The notes under the pieces: generated by a model
The model's database searches: none
What the model was told of the DNA's origin: nothing
What the model saw: only the letters and a program-made list of their open reading frames with translations
Source: Colius striatus
Lineage: Eukaryota; Chordata; Aves; Coliiformes; Coliidae
DNA length: 64,000 nucleotides
Direction of reading: 5' to 3'
Assembly: GCF_028858725.1 (NCBI RefSeq)
Contig: NC_084776.1
Location: forward strand, 5,084,001 to 5,148,000
Part shown: in pieces, positions 55,101 to 64,000 of the stretch
How the letters are laid out: each line of letters begins with the position of its first letter
Numbering within the stretch: position 1 is the stretch's first letter
Made by a program: the position numbers and the translations under genes

Positions 55101-56616
55101 CCCCTATTACTTTTTAATAGCATACACAAGGAAGTTCAACAGCTTTATGTTTCATATCTTCTAGTGACTTATCAGAAAATTTGGCTCTGGATATTCTGAC
55201 CTGGATTGCTGAGACATTATTAGTCATTTATGTACACAAACAAAATATTTACCTAGGTTCATCAATGAATAATAATACCTTTCCCTCACAAAACTGCTAT
55301 TACCTGATGCTTAAACAAAAACCTAAATTATAAATTCTGCTTATGGAAAAAAGCTGAAAATATCTACAACTTGTAAATTGTCTTTGCTGTACTTTTCCCA
55401 ATCACAGACTAGAAACTGCCATCAGACCCTAATGGTTAAGCGTACCAGTATAAGAGAGAAAGACCATCGAAACGCTCTGGTTCATCTTCATCTCCTGGTG
55501 AGAGTAAAGACATTCTTCAGTACGGCAGCAAAGACAACGACAAAGCAACTGAAATACACTGCAGGTTTCCAGTTCTGCCAGATAAAGGTTATGTGCTGGA
55601 CAACTTCTGCTACTAACTAAAGAAAAAAACCAAACAGAGCTCGAGAGGAGTGTCTCTGCCTACTTAATCTCCTCTGAAACCCTCTGCGTCACATCCACTA
55701 ATTCACCTATCGAGATAACGTTGACTTTTTCTCCATTTGAAATGGCAATTTACAAACAATTTATAGCAACTTTAGACTGATAAACACAAAGGGGAGAAAA
55801 AGTACTTGCACTTAACTACAGCTGTGATTATGCCATCTATATCTAGCAGATAGATAATTAAATTAAGTTTGTTTTCCGATGTTCTTCTAATAATTTATTT
55901 CCATGCTTTGTCCAAACAAGGTCAAAAGCAATAACTCATGACCTTTCCAAAGCAATCTTCCTAGCAGACTGGATTATGTAGATCCACACACAAAAGGGAA
56001 AGCCAACAAAGCAGACAGACTGAAAGCATTAATGAAAGAAATGCCATTACGCTATTACTTTGCATTCTCAATCACAGTATTGATTCGTGTCACTCTTTAA
56101 CTTGGTTTTTAGTCTTTCAATATACAACAGTCAACAGTTAACATAGAATTTCAGTTACGTATTTTCTCTGCAAATGGAAGCTGACACATCTGGTCTTTTC
56201 ATGAAAGCAACTAGAGATGGTGAATTTATATCATTACACTGCAAATAATCTAGGCGAAAAAGTCAAAAATACACCACTGTTCCCAGAGGTAAGAGTCTTC
56301 TCTGTTACAAGGCTTAGTCTTACAGACAGATGCGTTTCCAGAAGTTCTGAGCATCTGACATAATTTTGGTTAACTGCTACTTTGTTCCAGGCTGGTATCA
56401 GAAAAAGGACTTCTATTACTCCTCCTCTTTCTAAAAGATCTTGAAAATATTGCAGTTTAAACTGAAACCCAAATATTCTGTGTTCACTGAGGACTTTAGG
56501 TAGAAAGGTGAATCCTCTCTAGCAGGGAATAACCCTGTGATGAGACAGCATCTGTCAGCGTCTAGAGCAGCACAGCAGGGCAGCCTGGCTATGCCAGGAA
56601 TGCATATGTCAGGCAT

Positions 56617-56641
56617 CTCTTTTTTTTTCTTCTTCTTTTTT
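56617..56641. repeat. Pyrimidine (T/C) tract
   Basis: A near-pure T run with CTT interruptions, about 110 bp from the CA microsatellite. It resembles an acceptor-type tract on the + strand, but no exon follows. Confidence 0.8.
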
Positions 56642-56750
56642 GAAGCTGTATTGACTGTGGTTTCACTAGCACATAATCCTTGGGGTGAAAAGATCTTTTT
56701 GTTTTTGGCCAATGTGCTTTATATGCCCCTAGATTCCACAGAGTCTGTAG

Positions 56751-56771
56751 CACGCACACACACACACACAT
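56751..56771. repeat. CA dinucleotide microsatellite
   Basis: A short (CA)n run interrupted once by CG near its start, followed by TATG. Confidence 0.9.
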
Positions 56772-59553
56772 ATGAGGGGCAGAAGAGTAAAGTGACCCAG
56801 CAGAGACTAAAAAGCAGATCAGTGATGGCAGTACGAAGTAGCCTTCCGAGCTCTTAAAATGTGAAGAGGTCACTGACATCATTTGGATTGCTCACATTCA
56901 ATCAGTGATGAAAGTTTGACCCTTTGTAGTCTTTTCTCAATCAGTTTAACTCCGCTGCTGTTACTGGCATTACAGACCAATGAAAGAGAAGATCAAATAC
57001 CAACAGCCTTTCACTAACCAAATTGTCATTGTTCAATTTGTGGTATCAGTTATCAGTAACATTTGTCAGAACAAATCAGTCAGATCAATATGGCTTGTTT
57101 CCAGTGCCATGTTCTCTGCAACAGAAAGACATTCTCCCCTCCAATTAAAAGTCTGGCTCAAGGCTATGTATTTCTATTATTAAAAAGCAAAGTAAATACT
57201 TTATTAAACCAAACATGGCCAACTTCCAAGCAATTTAAGGCAAATGTAAAGTACTATTAAGCTTATTGCTCCCAACTCTTTCTATTAGTTATGCCAGTAA
57301 TACATCACTTGTTCAAACAACTGCTCCTCCATCCCTTCTCAAGTAAACTATGCATTGATCAGCTTCCTGAACTCATCTCCGAGGCTTCTGTCCCTTTTAA
57401 CCTCAAAATTCTGCATCTGTGATGCTTTTAATGCTTCTAAAGTATTCACACACAAAAATGGTATTATTGCATCTCTGGAAAATTCTCTGCCTTTCAAGAA
57501 CACACTTAGGAGAACACAAATTACTTTTTACTGTCAGAAAGAGCTAAGGATACTGTAACAACTTAAAACTGCATAAAATCGAAATCTTCAAGAGACATCA
57601 TTTGTTATGATATGCACCAAACAAGCTACAATTATTTTTCAAACAGTTAATAAACTATTATCTTCTGGCAACATTATTAATTATGACTCACCTTTCCCAA
57701 AGGAAGTTTTACAATGCTTTAGCAACTGAGATAGATTACAGGATAATTTAGCAGATTACAAAGAGATTTGCAGAGTCTTCAGAAGCAGAACTCACAAAAT
57801 TTTTTTGCTATCAATAAAACTAAGTGCTTTTATAAAAAATCTATACAAGCCAGAGACGCAACTGCAGCCATTCAGGTTTGCTAACCCTAAAAGGTAAAAA
57901 TTCATTATGATACTAAGGACTACAACCTAGAGAAGTCTGTGTCATATAGCAGGAGCAACATTTACTTCTGGTCTATCCAAACCCACTAATTATTCAAAAT
58001 ACATTTTGCAGATTAAAAGAAATTGTATGTCATTATATGGCAATTGTCAAACATGAAGAAAAGCTTGAGCAACATTGTAATTGTGGAGAAGCATGAACGG
58101 TTTGAGGCTAACCCCTGGCCTAGAGAAGAAAGGTGTTATTTGAAGTTTAGGTAAACCTCAATTAACATACAACCACGTACATTCTTGAAGCATTGTACAT
58201 TGATACTGTCTCCTAGGACAAACCAAGAAAAATATACAAAATTATAGTTTTCCATCATCATGTAGCTGCTGATGCAGTCATATACATCTTTCATGTTCCT
58301 CTTGTGAAAATTGCCTTTGGAATACTGTGATCTAGGAACTATTCGTACAATATACCTTCCACACGAATTTAGCAAGCCACGGCTGTTTTCAAAGTGTATC
58401 TTTGTGTTGTAGACCCTGAATTTCCATCAGATAAGCAGAGTGTTTGCTCCTTCAGATCCCAGTAAAAAGCCAGTTAATATTTTTAATGTTTTGTGAATTT
58501 GTTTTCTTGAAAAGCATCAAGTTATTTATGAGGTGGCATAATTCAAAGTTATGCTAAATTGTTGGACAATACTTTAGAATACTACGTCCTGGATTCTACT
58601 GCAAAAGAAAGAAAACATGATAGTCCAGCAAGAGCTGTCTGTACCTGCTTTTAATTATGGATTTGATGACAGCATTGGTGTGGTTACTTAGCAGTGTGGG
58701 AAGGTTTAGGGTTTTTATTCACAAGTGAATCCATGTCTTCATTTAGATTCTGGTCTAACCTTTAACTGTTAAGTGGATAACATTACAGTTGACAGAATGA
58801 ATACAATTAGCATTATATATCACACAGTATTATTAAACATTAAGATTTTTCCAAAGCACTACATCTAAAACACTGAAAGCATGCACACATAGTACTCTGA
58901 ACAAGTAATGCATTATCATAGAATCATAACTCCATGCAGTACCCTATGTTACTGCAGGTTTCCTATATATACAGGGGTATAATTTGCTATATAGCTTACA
59001 AGTATGGTTTCATAGCTGCAGAAGCATTAAGAAATTCTATGTGCAGTTTATCTCTACACAACCAGTCCAAATCAAGTGTTGATTAACCTAATGAAAAGCT
59101 TAAGAGCTGTTCCCTCCCTTTATGTGTAAATTCACTGCTGTTGGCACCAGCTTTTCAAAGATATTGCTTCAGAGTCTGTCAATATCAAAGCTATTCTAAG
59201 ATTTCATCAAAACAAGATCCTACCATTAGAACTGCAAGAATCCAGCAATTGCATTCCTGTGTGTGGGGAAGAAAAGTACTTACTTTTTATCTGCATTTGT
59301 TAGGGGATCTGTACTGGACATCTTCTCAGGTGCACTGCTTTATTAAAAGTTCAAAGTGAAGAATTCTGACACATGAAGTACTGGTTGGTAACCAGGATAA
59401 TAACTGCTGTAAAAAAGGAGAAAGCACTTTTTGAAATTCACATGGCAATGTTTATTTCCAGGCACTGACAACAAACCTTATTTATTACTGAATGAGCTGA
59501 GATCAAGCGGGAAAAGAAAACTTTCCTGATGAAACAGGTACAGTTCACTGCTG

Positions 59554-59651
59554 AAAAGGAAAACAGTAAGCAGATAACAACTCAGAGTGGTGTATATTGT
59601 ACCAAAGGAAAACAGTAAGCAGTTAATAATTCAGAGTGGTGGATATCATAT
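59554..59651. repeat. Two-copy 49-bp tandem duplication
   Basis: Units 59554-59602 and 59603-59651 share GGAAAACAGTAAGCAG and TCAGAGTGGTG with about eight differences. It is noncoding, in the presumed STXBP4 first intron. Confidence 0.85.
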
Positions 59652-61288
59652 CAAAACATCTCACATCCTCATTTCCTCTTAATTTATGAGGTAGGAACTA
59701 GGGTAAACCTGAACCCTGCAATTAAAATCTTTAAAAAATGAAGTAACTGAGATGACAATTTCAGGATAAAGTGATGTGACTGCTAAAGACAGGAAAAAAG
59801 ATATCCTTTTTTTTTCCAGTAAAAGTTACTTGGGAAGAGAATGTCATTGTGAACATGATGAGGTGTTTGTATGTCTTGTTTTCTTATACTTTTTAAAACC
59901 TACAGTCTGGTATTCAGTGCCTACGGAATTCCCACATGAAGACAGATGTAGACCAAAGAGCACACAAAATGAGGTTAAATACTGCTAGTGTAGCAAAAAA
60001 CCCAGTAATTCACTCTATATTCTTATTAGTGCATGTGACAGGTTGGCAAGAAATATAATCCTGAGTCAACTGGGCTATGATTACTTGAAAAATTTCTGCA
60101 AAAGCATTAATGTAAAAAAATCTGTTTGCATTAGTAGCAAATCTTCCTGACTCCCAAGAGCTGTACAGACAAATGCTCACATGCCTACAAACCAGGAAAG
60201 ACATTACTCCTAAGATATGGTTTAAAGAGAACAAGGAACTCTCTGAATAAGACACAGGTAGAAGATGGCCACAAGTGCTAGTGGTAGCAGTGACACACTA
60301 TACTGTTTTAAACTAGGCTCCCTAGGTGCATGGTGTCAGCCTCCACATAAAGACACTGATCAACTCCAACAGTTCTGTATTTCTGCATGAAAAAAAAAAT
60401 ATGTCAATTTCACTTTGGAGTAGCACAGATCTTCCTGCAGTAACAGTTTTTAGATCTCTCGCTAAAGAACCAAAAAAACAGCCATCCAAACAAAGAAGAA
60501 ATGCCACAATATTGTTTCACTCTAGTGTTTACTATTCTCTTACTCACAACACTTCTAAATGGAAAATGAAGCTGTATCAGGAGCTGCCAAAGCCACTGCA
60601 TTACTCGCGTTACTGGAGCCAGCACAAGAGCAGTGCTCTAAAGCAACACGTTCAAGCATTGCTACAGCAAAGTTTGTTACAGTGTATGGGACTAGTCCTG
60701 TGAGAAAAGATTGCATTTGGCCATTTGCCTGACCTCGCCTGACCTGAAGTTATTGCTGTTTACAAACAACGCTCGGTTACTTTTCAGAGTATCAATATTT
60801 GTATTTAAAAGGAAACAAATCCGTACACAGTAGAGAAATAAACATAAATATGAACCGAAGCACCTTTGGAAATGAACTTAACCGTGTCAGTGTCCACTGA
60901 ACTGTGAGAGCTCCAGGAGGACAAAGGGATGGAGCCTCCTGCTCTCTGTTGAACCTCTCGCAGCAGTGCACGGCACAAAGGTGGCTTTACGAACGCTGCG
61001 TCGAGCGCTCGCAGCCCCGAGGGTCCCACAGCCCGTCGGTGCGCTCCTCGCCCATCAACCCCGCTGAGGTCCTCAGAGGACATCCACCCCTCTCCCCCTG
61101 CTTCGCCACGTTAACTCGCTTCTCGCAGACTTCTCGGTGGCCCCGCTGCCGTCCGGCCCCAGCCCGCACCGGCACCGCTCGGACAAAGCCCGCTCGATGC
61201 AATGGCAGTGCGGGGGCCCCGAGACGGCGTCCCCGGCAGAGCCCGAGGGGTGCGAAAGCCCACCGACCTCAAGGGCTGCGACAGTTAC

Positions 61289-61450
61289 CTCGATACGCAA
61301 ACTACCGCCCGAGCGTGAGCGACCACCGGCGGGGTCTGTCGGGAACGCCCCGCGCCTCAGCGGGACGAGCGCCGGGCGGCCCCTGGGCGGCTGCTCCCTC
61401 CCAGCGGCAGCGCGATGGCGGCCCCGCCTCGCTCCCTCCCTCCCCGCCCC
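61289..61450 (-). other. STXBP4: Possible noncoding first exon of STXBP4
   Basis: In the CpG island, the - strand reads GCGTATCGAG followed by GTAACTG, a plausible donor at 61288. Splicing from there to the acceptor at 52110 would give a 5' UTR leading directly to the ATG. The upstream edge is a guess, since the transcription start is not visible. Other donors in the island are possible. Confidence 0.3.
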
Positions 61451-61518
61451 TGACGCCGCCGGACGGTCGCCGGGCAGCGGCGGGGCGTGGCGCGCGGAGA
61501 GCTGGGACCGCCCCCGGG

Positions 61519-61528
61519 TCTCGCGAGA
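61519..61528. promoter_or_regulatory. TCTCGCGAGA palindromic promoter element
   Basis: A perfect 10-bp palindrome ending 8 bp before the COX11 ATG. This motif is a known orphan CpG-island promoter element, bound by BANP when unmethylated and enriched at bidirectional promoters. Its position suggests that COX11 transcription starts very close to it, giving a short 5' UTR; that is inference. Confidence 0.75.
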
Positions 61529-61536
61529 ACTGCGGC

Positions 61537-61881
61537 ATGGGGCTGTGCGCGAGGGGCTGTGCGCGCGGCGCGGCGCTGCGGCTGCCCGCGGGGCCCGGCC
61601 CGCTCTGGGCGCTGGCGCTGGGCCGGGCCCTGCCCCGCACCGGCGGGTGGGCGCCCGCGCGGCCCGAGGGGAGGGCTCGCTACGGGCTCTGGGCGCCGGG
61701 CGGCCGGGCGCCGGCCCCCGGGGGCGCCCGCGGGCTGCGGAGCTCCAACCCCTTCACCCGCAAGCAGGAGGAGGAATGGCGGCGCCGGAACCGGTCGACG
61801 CTGGCTTACATCGCCGCCGCCGCCGTGGGCATGGTGGGCATGTCCTACGCGGCTGTGCCGCTCTACCGCCTCTACTGCCAG
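61537..61881 (+). CDS. COX11: COX11 exon 1 (targeting signal and membrane segment)
   Basis: 115 codons from the ATG (GCGGC before it, G at +4) to the donor CAG|GTACCG. It encodes the presequence, the conserved SSNPFTRKQEEEWRRRN and the membrane segment YIAAAAVGMVGMSYAAVP, ending LYRLYCQ. The 5' UTR part is not delimited. Confidence 0.95.
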
Positions 61882-63766
61882 GTACCGGCGAGACCCGCAG
61901 CCCAGTGCCGCCAGCCGCCTCCCGCCGGCGGGCGAACGGGCCGGGACGGTGACTCACTGCCTTTCCTTTCTGTCAGACGACCGGGCTGGGCGGAACAACG
62001 AGCACAGAGCATAGGTCGGAGCAGATCGAGAGCATGGAGCCGGTGAGAGACCGGGTCATCAGGGTCACGTTCAACGCCGACGTGCATTCCAGCATCCAGT
62101 GGAACTTCAAGCCCCAGCAGAGCGAGATCTATGTGAGTGACTTTGTTCTTACCCTCACACAGAACCGCTGGCAGCCAGAGGTGGAAGCGTCAGGCTTTGC
62201 CTCACACGTTCATGTCAACCTTGCATTCCGGTCACCTAGAGCCATGCAGTTGTGACCTGGAAAACACACACAAACGGGGGGCACGATAGTCCAGGGGTTT
62301 CCACAGTACTGCCTCTGCAGAACTGTAGTGTTGATGCAGGTTGGGTAGGCAGGGCTGAGGCCTCTTCCTACCTGAGGGCACAACTTCTGTTGCCTCTAGC
62401 CTTGTAATTAGAGTTGTCTCCCTACCTTTCCATCAAGCTGCCAAAAGGATTGCTAATTAAAAATACACCTGTGGGGTTTTGCCCCAGTAGTTTCTCTTCT
62501 TGCCCCTATAGACATGTTTCTATATTTAAAAAATTGAACGTTTAAATCCAACTTGACTGTTTAAAATTACTCTTGCAAAAGGAGGGAAAGCACAACCACC
62601 TCAGAAATTCAATGTACACCATATATGAACCTGCATATAAAAAAACCCCACCTTATGCTGTTAAACTGCTGAGCAGTCTCAGTAGCAGAGCAGTTAAGGT
62701 TAAAAATGCACACATCTAACATTAGTGATGCTTTTAATGTTGAGCATTGGATTGTTCATAAGCAAAATATTTGTGAAGGAGTGAGGTAACCAACTTGAGA
62801 CAATAAAAGAGAAAATGAAGTCATATAATCATAGAATGGTAGGGTTGGAAGAGACCTTTAGAGATCACCTAGTCCAACCCTGCAGAAGCAGGTCATACTA
62901 GCACAAATCTGAAGAACTCAGAGGGGTGGAGGGCTGCAGTGGATTAATAAAATCACCATGTTACTTTATACAGGTGGTACCGGGAGAGACTGCCCTGGCA
63001 TTTTATAAAGCAAAAAATCCTACTGATAAACCCATCATTGGAATCTCTACCTACAATGTGGTCCCCTTTGAAGCAGGACAGTATTTCAATAAGATACAAG
63101 TAAGTGTGAACAAAGCAAAGATGACGTTTTCCTGTACTTGAATGAGAATCATTATCCATATATTAACTGTTTCTCATTTTAACCCTGGATACCTTGCTAT
63201 ACTAACAGTTGAAAACAAAATCCCTTGACTTTTTTAAATGGGAGTGCATCTCCGCCTTGCTGTCCTCAGAACAAGCTGCAGCACATGCCCCTGTGGATAT
63301 ACTTATTACCACCAAGGCAGAGGGCAGGCAGTAAGGCTGTGGGCTGCTTGGCCTATCTGCACATCTGGACACATCATGAGCAGCTTGACTTTTTATCCTG
63401 TAACACAAGAGGAACAGAATTGCTGTCTTTTTGCTCATTGAGTTGATCCTTCCCAGGATTTTAGGGATGTAGAGGGAAGTTGATTTAAAAAGTGAAGCTT
63501 CTCTGGTGTTGGCAGAGATGAAATTTACCATAGCTATGGGTGTGTAATTGTTTTTTTTCCCCTCCCTCTCCCTCACTCTGCAGTGTTTTTGTTTTGAAGA
63601 ACAGCGGCTAAATCCTCAGGAGGAAGTGGACATGCCTGTCTTTTTCTACATTGATCCAGAGTTTGCAGATGACCCTAAAATGGCTAAAGTTGATCTCATC
63701 ACCCTCTCTTACACCTTTTTTGAAGCAAAGGAAGGACAGAAGTTACCACTTCCTGGATACCAGTGA
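61537..63766 (+). CDS. COX11: COX11, cytochrome c oxidase copper chaperone, 4 coding exons
   Basis: COX11 delivers copper to the CuB site of COX1 and is anchored in the mitochondrial inner membrane with its copper domain in the intermembrane space. Joined coding segments are 61537-61881, 61977-62132, 62974-63099 and 63584-63766, giving 269 residues (human COX11 has 276). The first 43 residues lack acidic residues and are rich in Arg, Ala and Gly, fitting a mitochondrial targeting signal. Next come SSNPFTRKQEEEWRRRN, one membrane segment at about 88-107, and the conserved LYC cysteine (C114). The rest is the copper-binding beta domain with the CFCF motif (C210, C212). It ends PGYQ and a TGA stop. 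The start was chosen because it follows the promoter element and gives a family-like length. All three introns are phase 0. Confidence 0.97.
61977..62132 (+). CDS. COX11: COX11 exon 2
   Basis: 52 codons, acceptor CTGTCAG, donor GTGAGT. It encodes TTGLGGTTSTEHRSEQIESM, then EPVRDRVIRVTFNADVHSS and IQWNFKPQQSEIY. The preceding intron is only 95 bp. Confidence 0.97.
62133..62973 (+). other. COX11 intron 2
   Basis: An 841-bp intron. GC content falls back to background across it, and it carries a - strand CR1 3' end at 62827-62912. Confidence 0.85.
62827..62912 (-). repeat. CR1 LINE 3' end fragment in COX11 intron 2
   Basis: The reverse complement reads GGTTGGACTAGGTGATCTCT, AAAGGTCTCTTCCAACCC and an ATTCTATGATT tail. 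It is antisense to COX11 and shares its leader with the copy at 31673. Confidence 0.9.
62974..63099 (+). CDS. COX11: COX11 exon 3
   Basis: 42 codons, acceptor TTATACAG, donor GTAAGT. It encodes VVPGETALAFYKAKNPTDKP then IIGISTYNVVPFEAGQYFNK and IQ. This segment is close to invariant among vertebrate COX11 proteins. Confidence 0.98.
63100..63583 (+). other. COX11 intron 3
   Basis: A 484-bp intron with no recognisable element. ORFs on both strands inside it have no similarity I can identify. Confidence 0.85.
63584..63766 (+). CDS. COX11: COX11 exon 4 (copper motif and C-terminus)
   Basis: Acceptor CTCTGCAG after a pyrimidine tract; 60 codons plus TGA. It opens exactly at the copper-binding CFCFEEQRLNPQEEVDMP and continues VFFYIDPEFADDPKMAKVDL, ending PLPGYQ. 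Confidence 0.98.
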   Translation, partial: CFCFEEQRLNPQEEVDMPVFFYIDPEFADDPKMAKVDLITLSYTFFEAKEGQKLPLPGYQ

Positions 63767-64000
63767 TGGACAAATTCTACTCGAGCACCAGCTTTGAAAA
63801 CATTTTTCCATGGAAGAAAGAACTACAGGAGTACTGTGCAATATGAAATGATATTAAAACACCATGGACTGTTAAAACAACATGCTGCTGTTATGAAAAG
63901 ATGTATTTGCATTTAAAAAAAATCCAATTTAACATGGTTGGGAATATTATTTCTTTGGGATAGTATTTGTCAATCAGGCAAGAGAAGGGAACACGCTGTT
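63767..64000 (+). other. COX11: COX11 3' UTR (at least part)
   Basis: AT-rich sequence after the stop. An ATTAAA at 63853-63858 is a possible weak polyadenylation signal, with no AATAAA in the remaining window. The transcript may extend beyond the right edge. Confidence 0.5.

Larger units (their letters stand above)
52111..61288 (-). other. Probable first intron of STXBP4 (5' region)
   Basis: No coding exon of STXBP4 was found upstream of the ATG exon. If the 5' UTR begins in the CpG island, this stretch is one intron of about 9 kb, or several with small noncoding exons that I cannot see. It holds a pyrimidine tract (56617-56641), a CA microsatellite (56751-56771) and a 49-bp tandem duplication (59554-59651). 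Short ORFs here look random. Confidence 0.5.
60990..62150. promoter_or_regulatory. CpG island, shared bidirectional promoter of COX11 and STXBP4
   Basis: The sequence switches from AT-rich to strongly GC- and CpG-rich at about 60.99 kb and returns after COX11 exon 2. It lies between two divergently transcribed genes. GC boxes (CCCCGCC-like) occur at 61423-61450, a YY1-like GATGGCGGC at 61414-61422, and TCTCGCGAGA at 61519-61528. No TATA box is evident, as expected for housekeeping promoters. Exact transcription starts cannot be read from sequence. Confidence 0.85.

Noticed and set aside
58915..58960. ATCATAGAATCATA as another antisense CR1 tail
   Set aside because: The following sequence lacks the GGTTGGAA...CCTAGTCCAACC core, so the match is limited to a 14-nt AT-rich string.
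60904..62046. A 380-codon open frame across the CpG island
   Set aside because: It opens with GTG, is open because GC-rich DNA lacks stops, and runs past the COX11 exon 1 donor. Only the part from the ATG at 61537 to 61881 is COX11.

Overview
This window is vertebrate nuclear DNA, most likely from a bird. The AT-rich background carries spliced genes, and there are several CR1 retrotransposon 3' ends of the avian type, with the ATTCTRTG-like tail. I cannot name the species. Nothing bacterial or viral is visible: no operons, CRISPR array, tRNA or rRNA.

There are two protein-coding genes, arranged head to head around a CpG island at about 60.99-62.15 kb. On the + strand is COX11, the mitochondrial copper chaperone for cytochrome c oxidase. 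It is complete in four coding exons (61537-63766), encodes about 269 residues, and all its introns are phase 0. On the - strand is STXBP4 (syntaxin-binding protein 4, also called Synip). It runs leftward from an ATG at 52103 through 20 coding exons that I could place with matching splice sites and reading phase, down to 9412. There the first half of the WW domain ends at a donor site. The last exon, holding the rest of the WW domain, the C-terminus and the 3' UTR, is not visible and probably lies beyond the left edge. The 5' UTR of STXBP4 probably begins in the shared CpG island, giving a first intron of about 9 kb. Human COX11 and STXBP4 are also adjacent and divergent, which agrees with this reading.

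By region: 1-9411 is downstream intron; 9412-9469 is the WW exon; 9470-26618 is a 17-kb intron; 26619-39156 holds the C-terminal helical region, coiled coil and EF-hand-like segment; 42185-43499 is the linker; 43872-46195 is the second PDZ domain; 46719-47620 is a Ser-rich linker; 49774-52103 is an additional N-terminal PDZ domain; 52111-61288 is the first intron; and 60990-63860 is the promoter plus COX11.

The most interesting observations are these. The STXBP4 gene encodes a tandem-PDZ protein, while the canonical human product has one PDZ. A degenerate EF-hand lies before the coiled coil. A perfect TCTCGCGAGA promoter element sits 8 bp before the COX11 start codon. Two CR1 copies share an identical 35-nt leader. 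I saw no sign of a wholly new biological system. Exons were called by reading splice signals and by similarity to family members from memory, not by alignment software.
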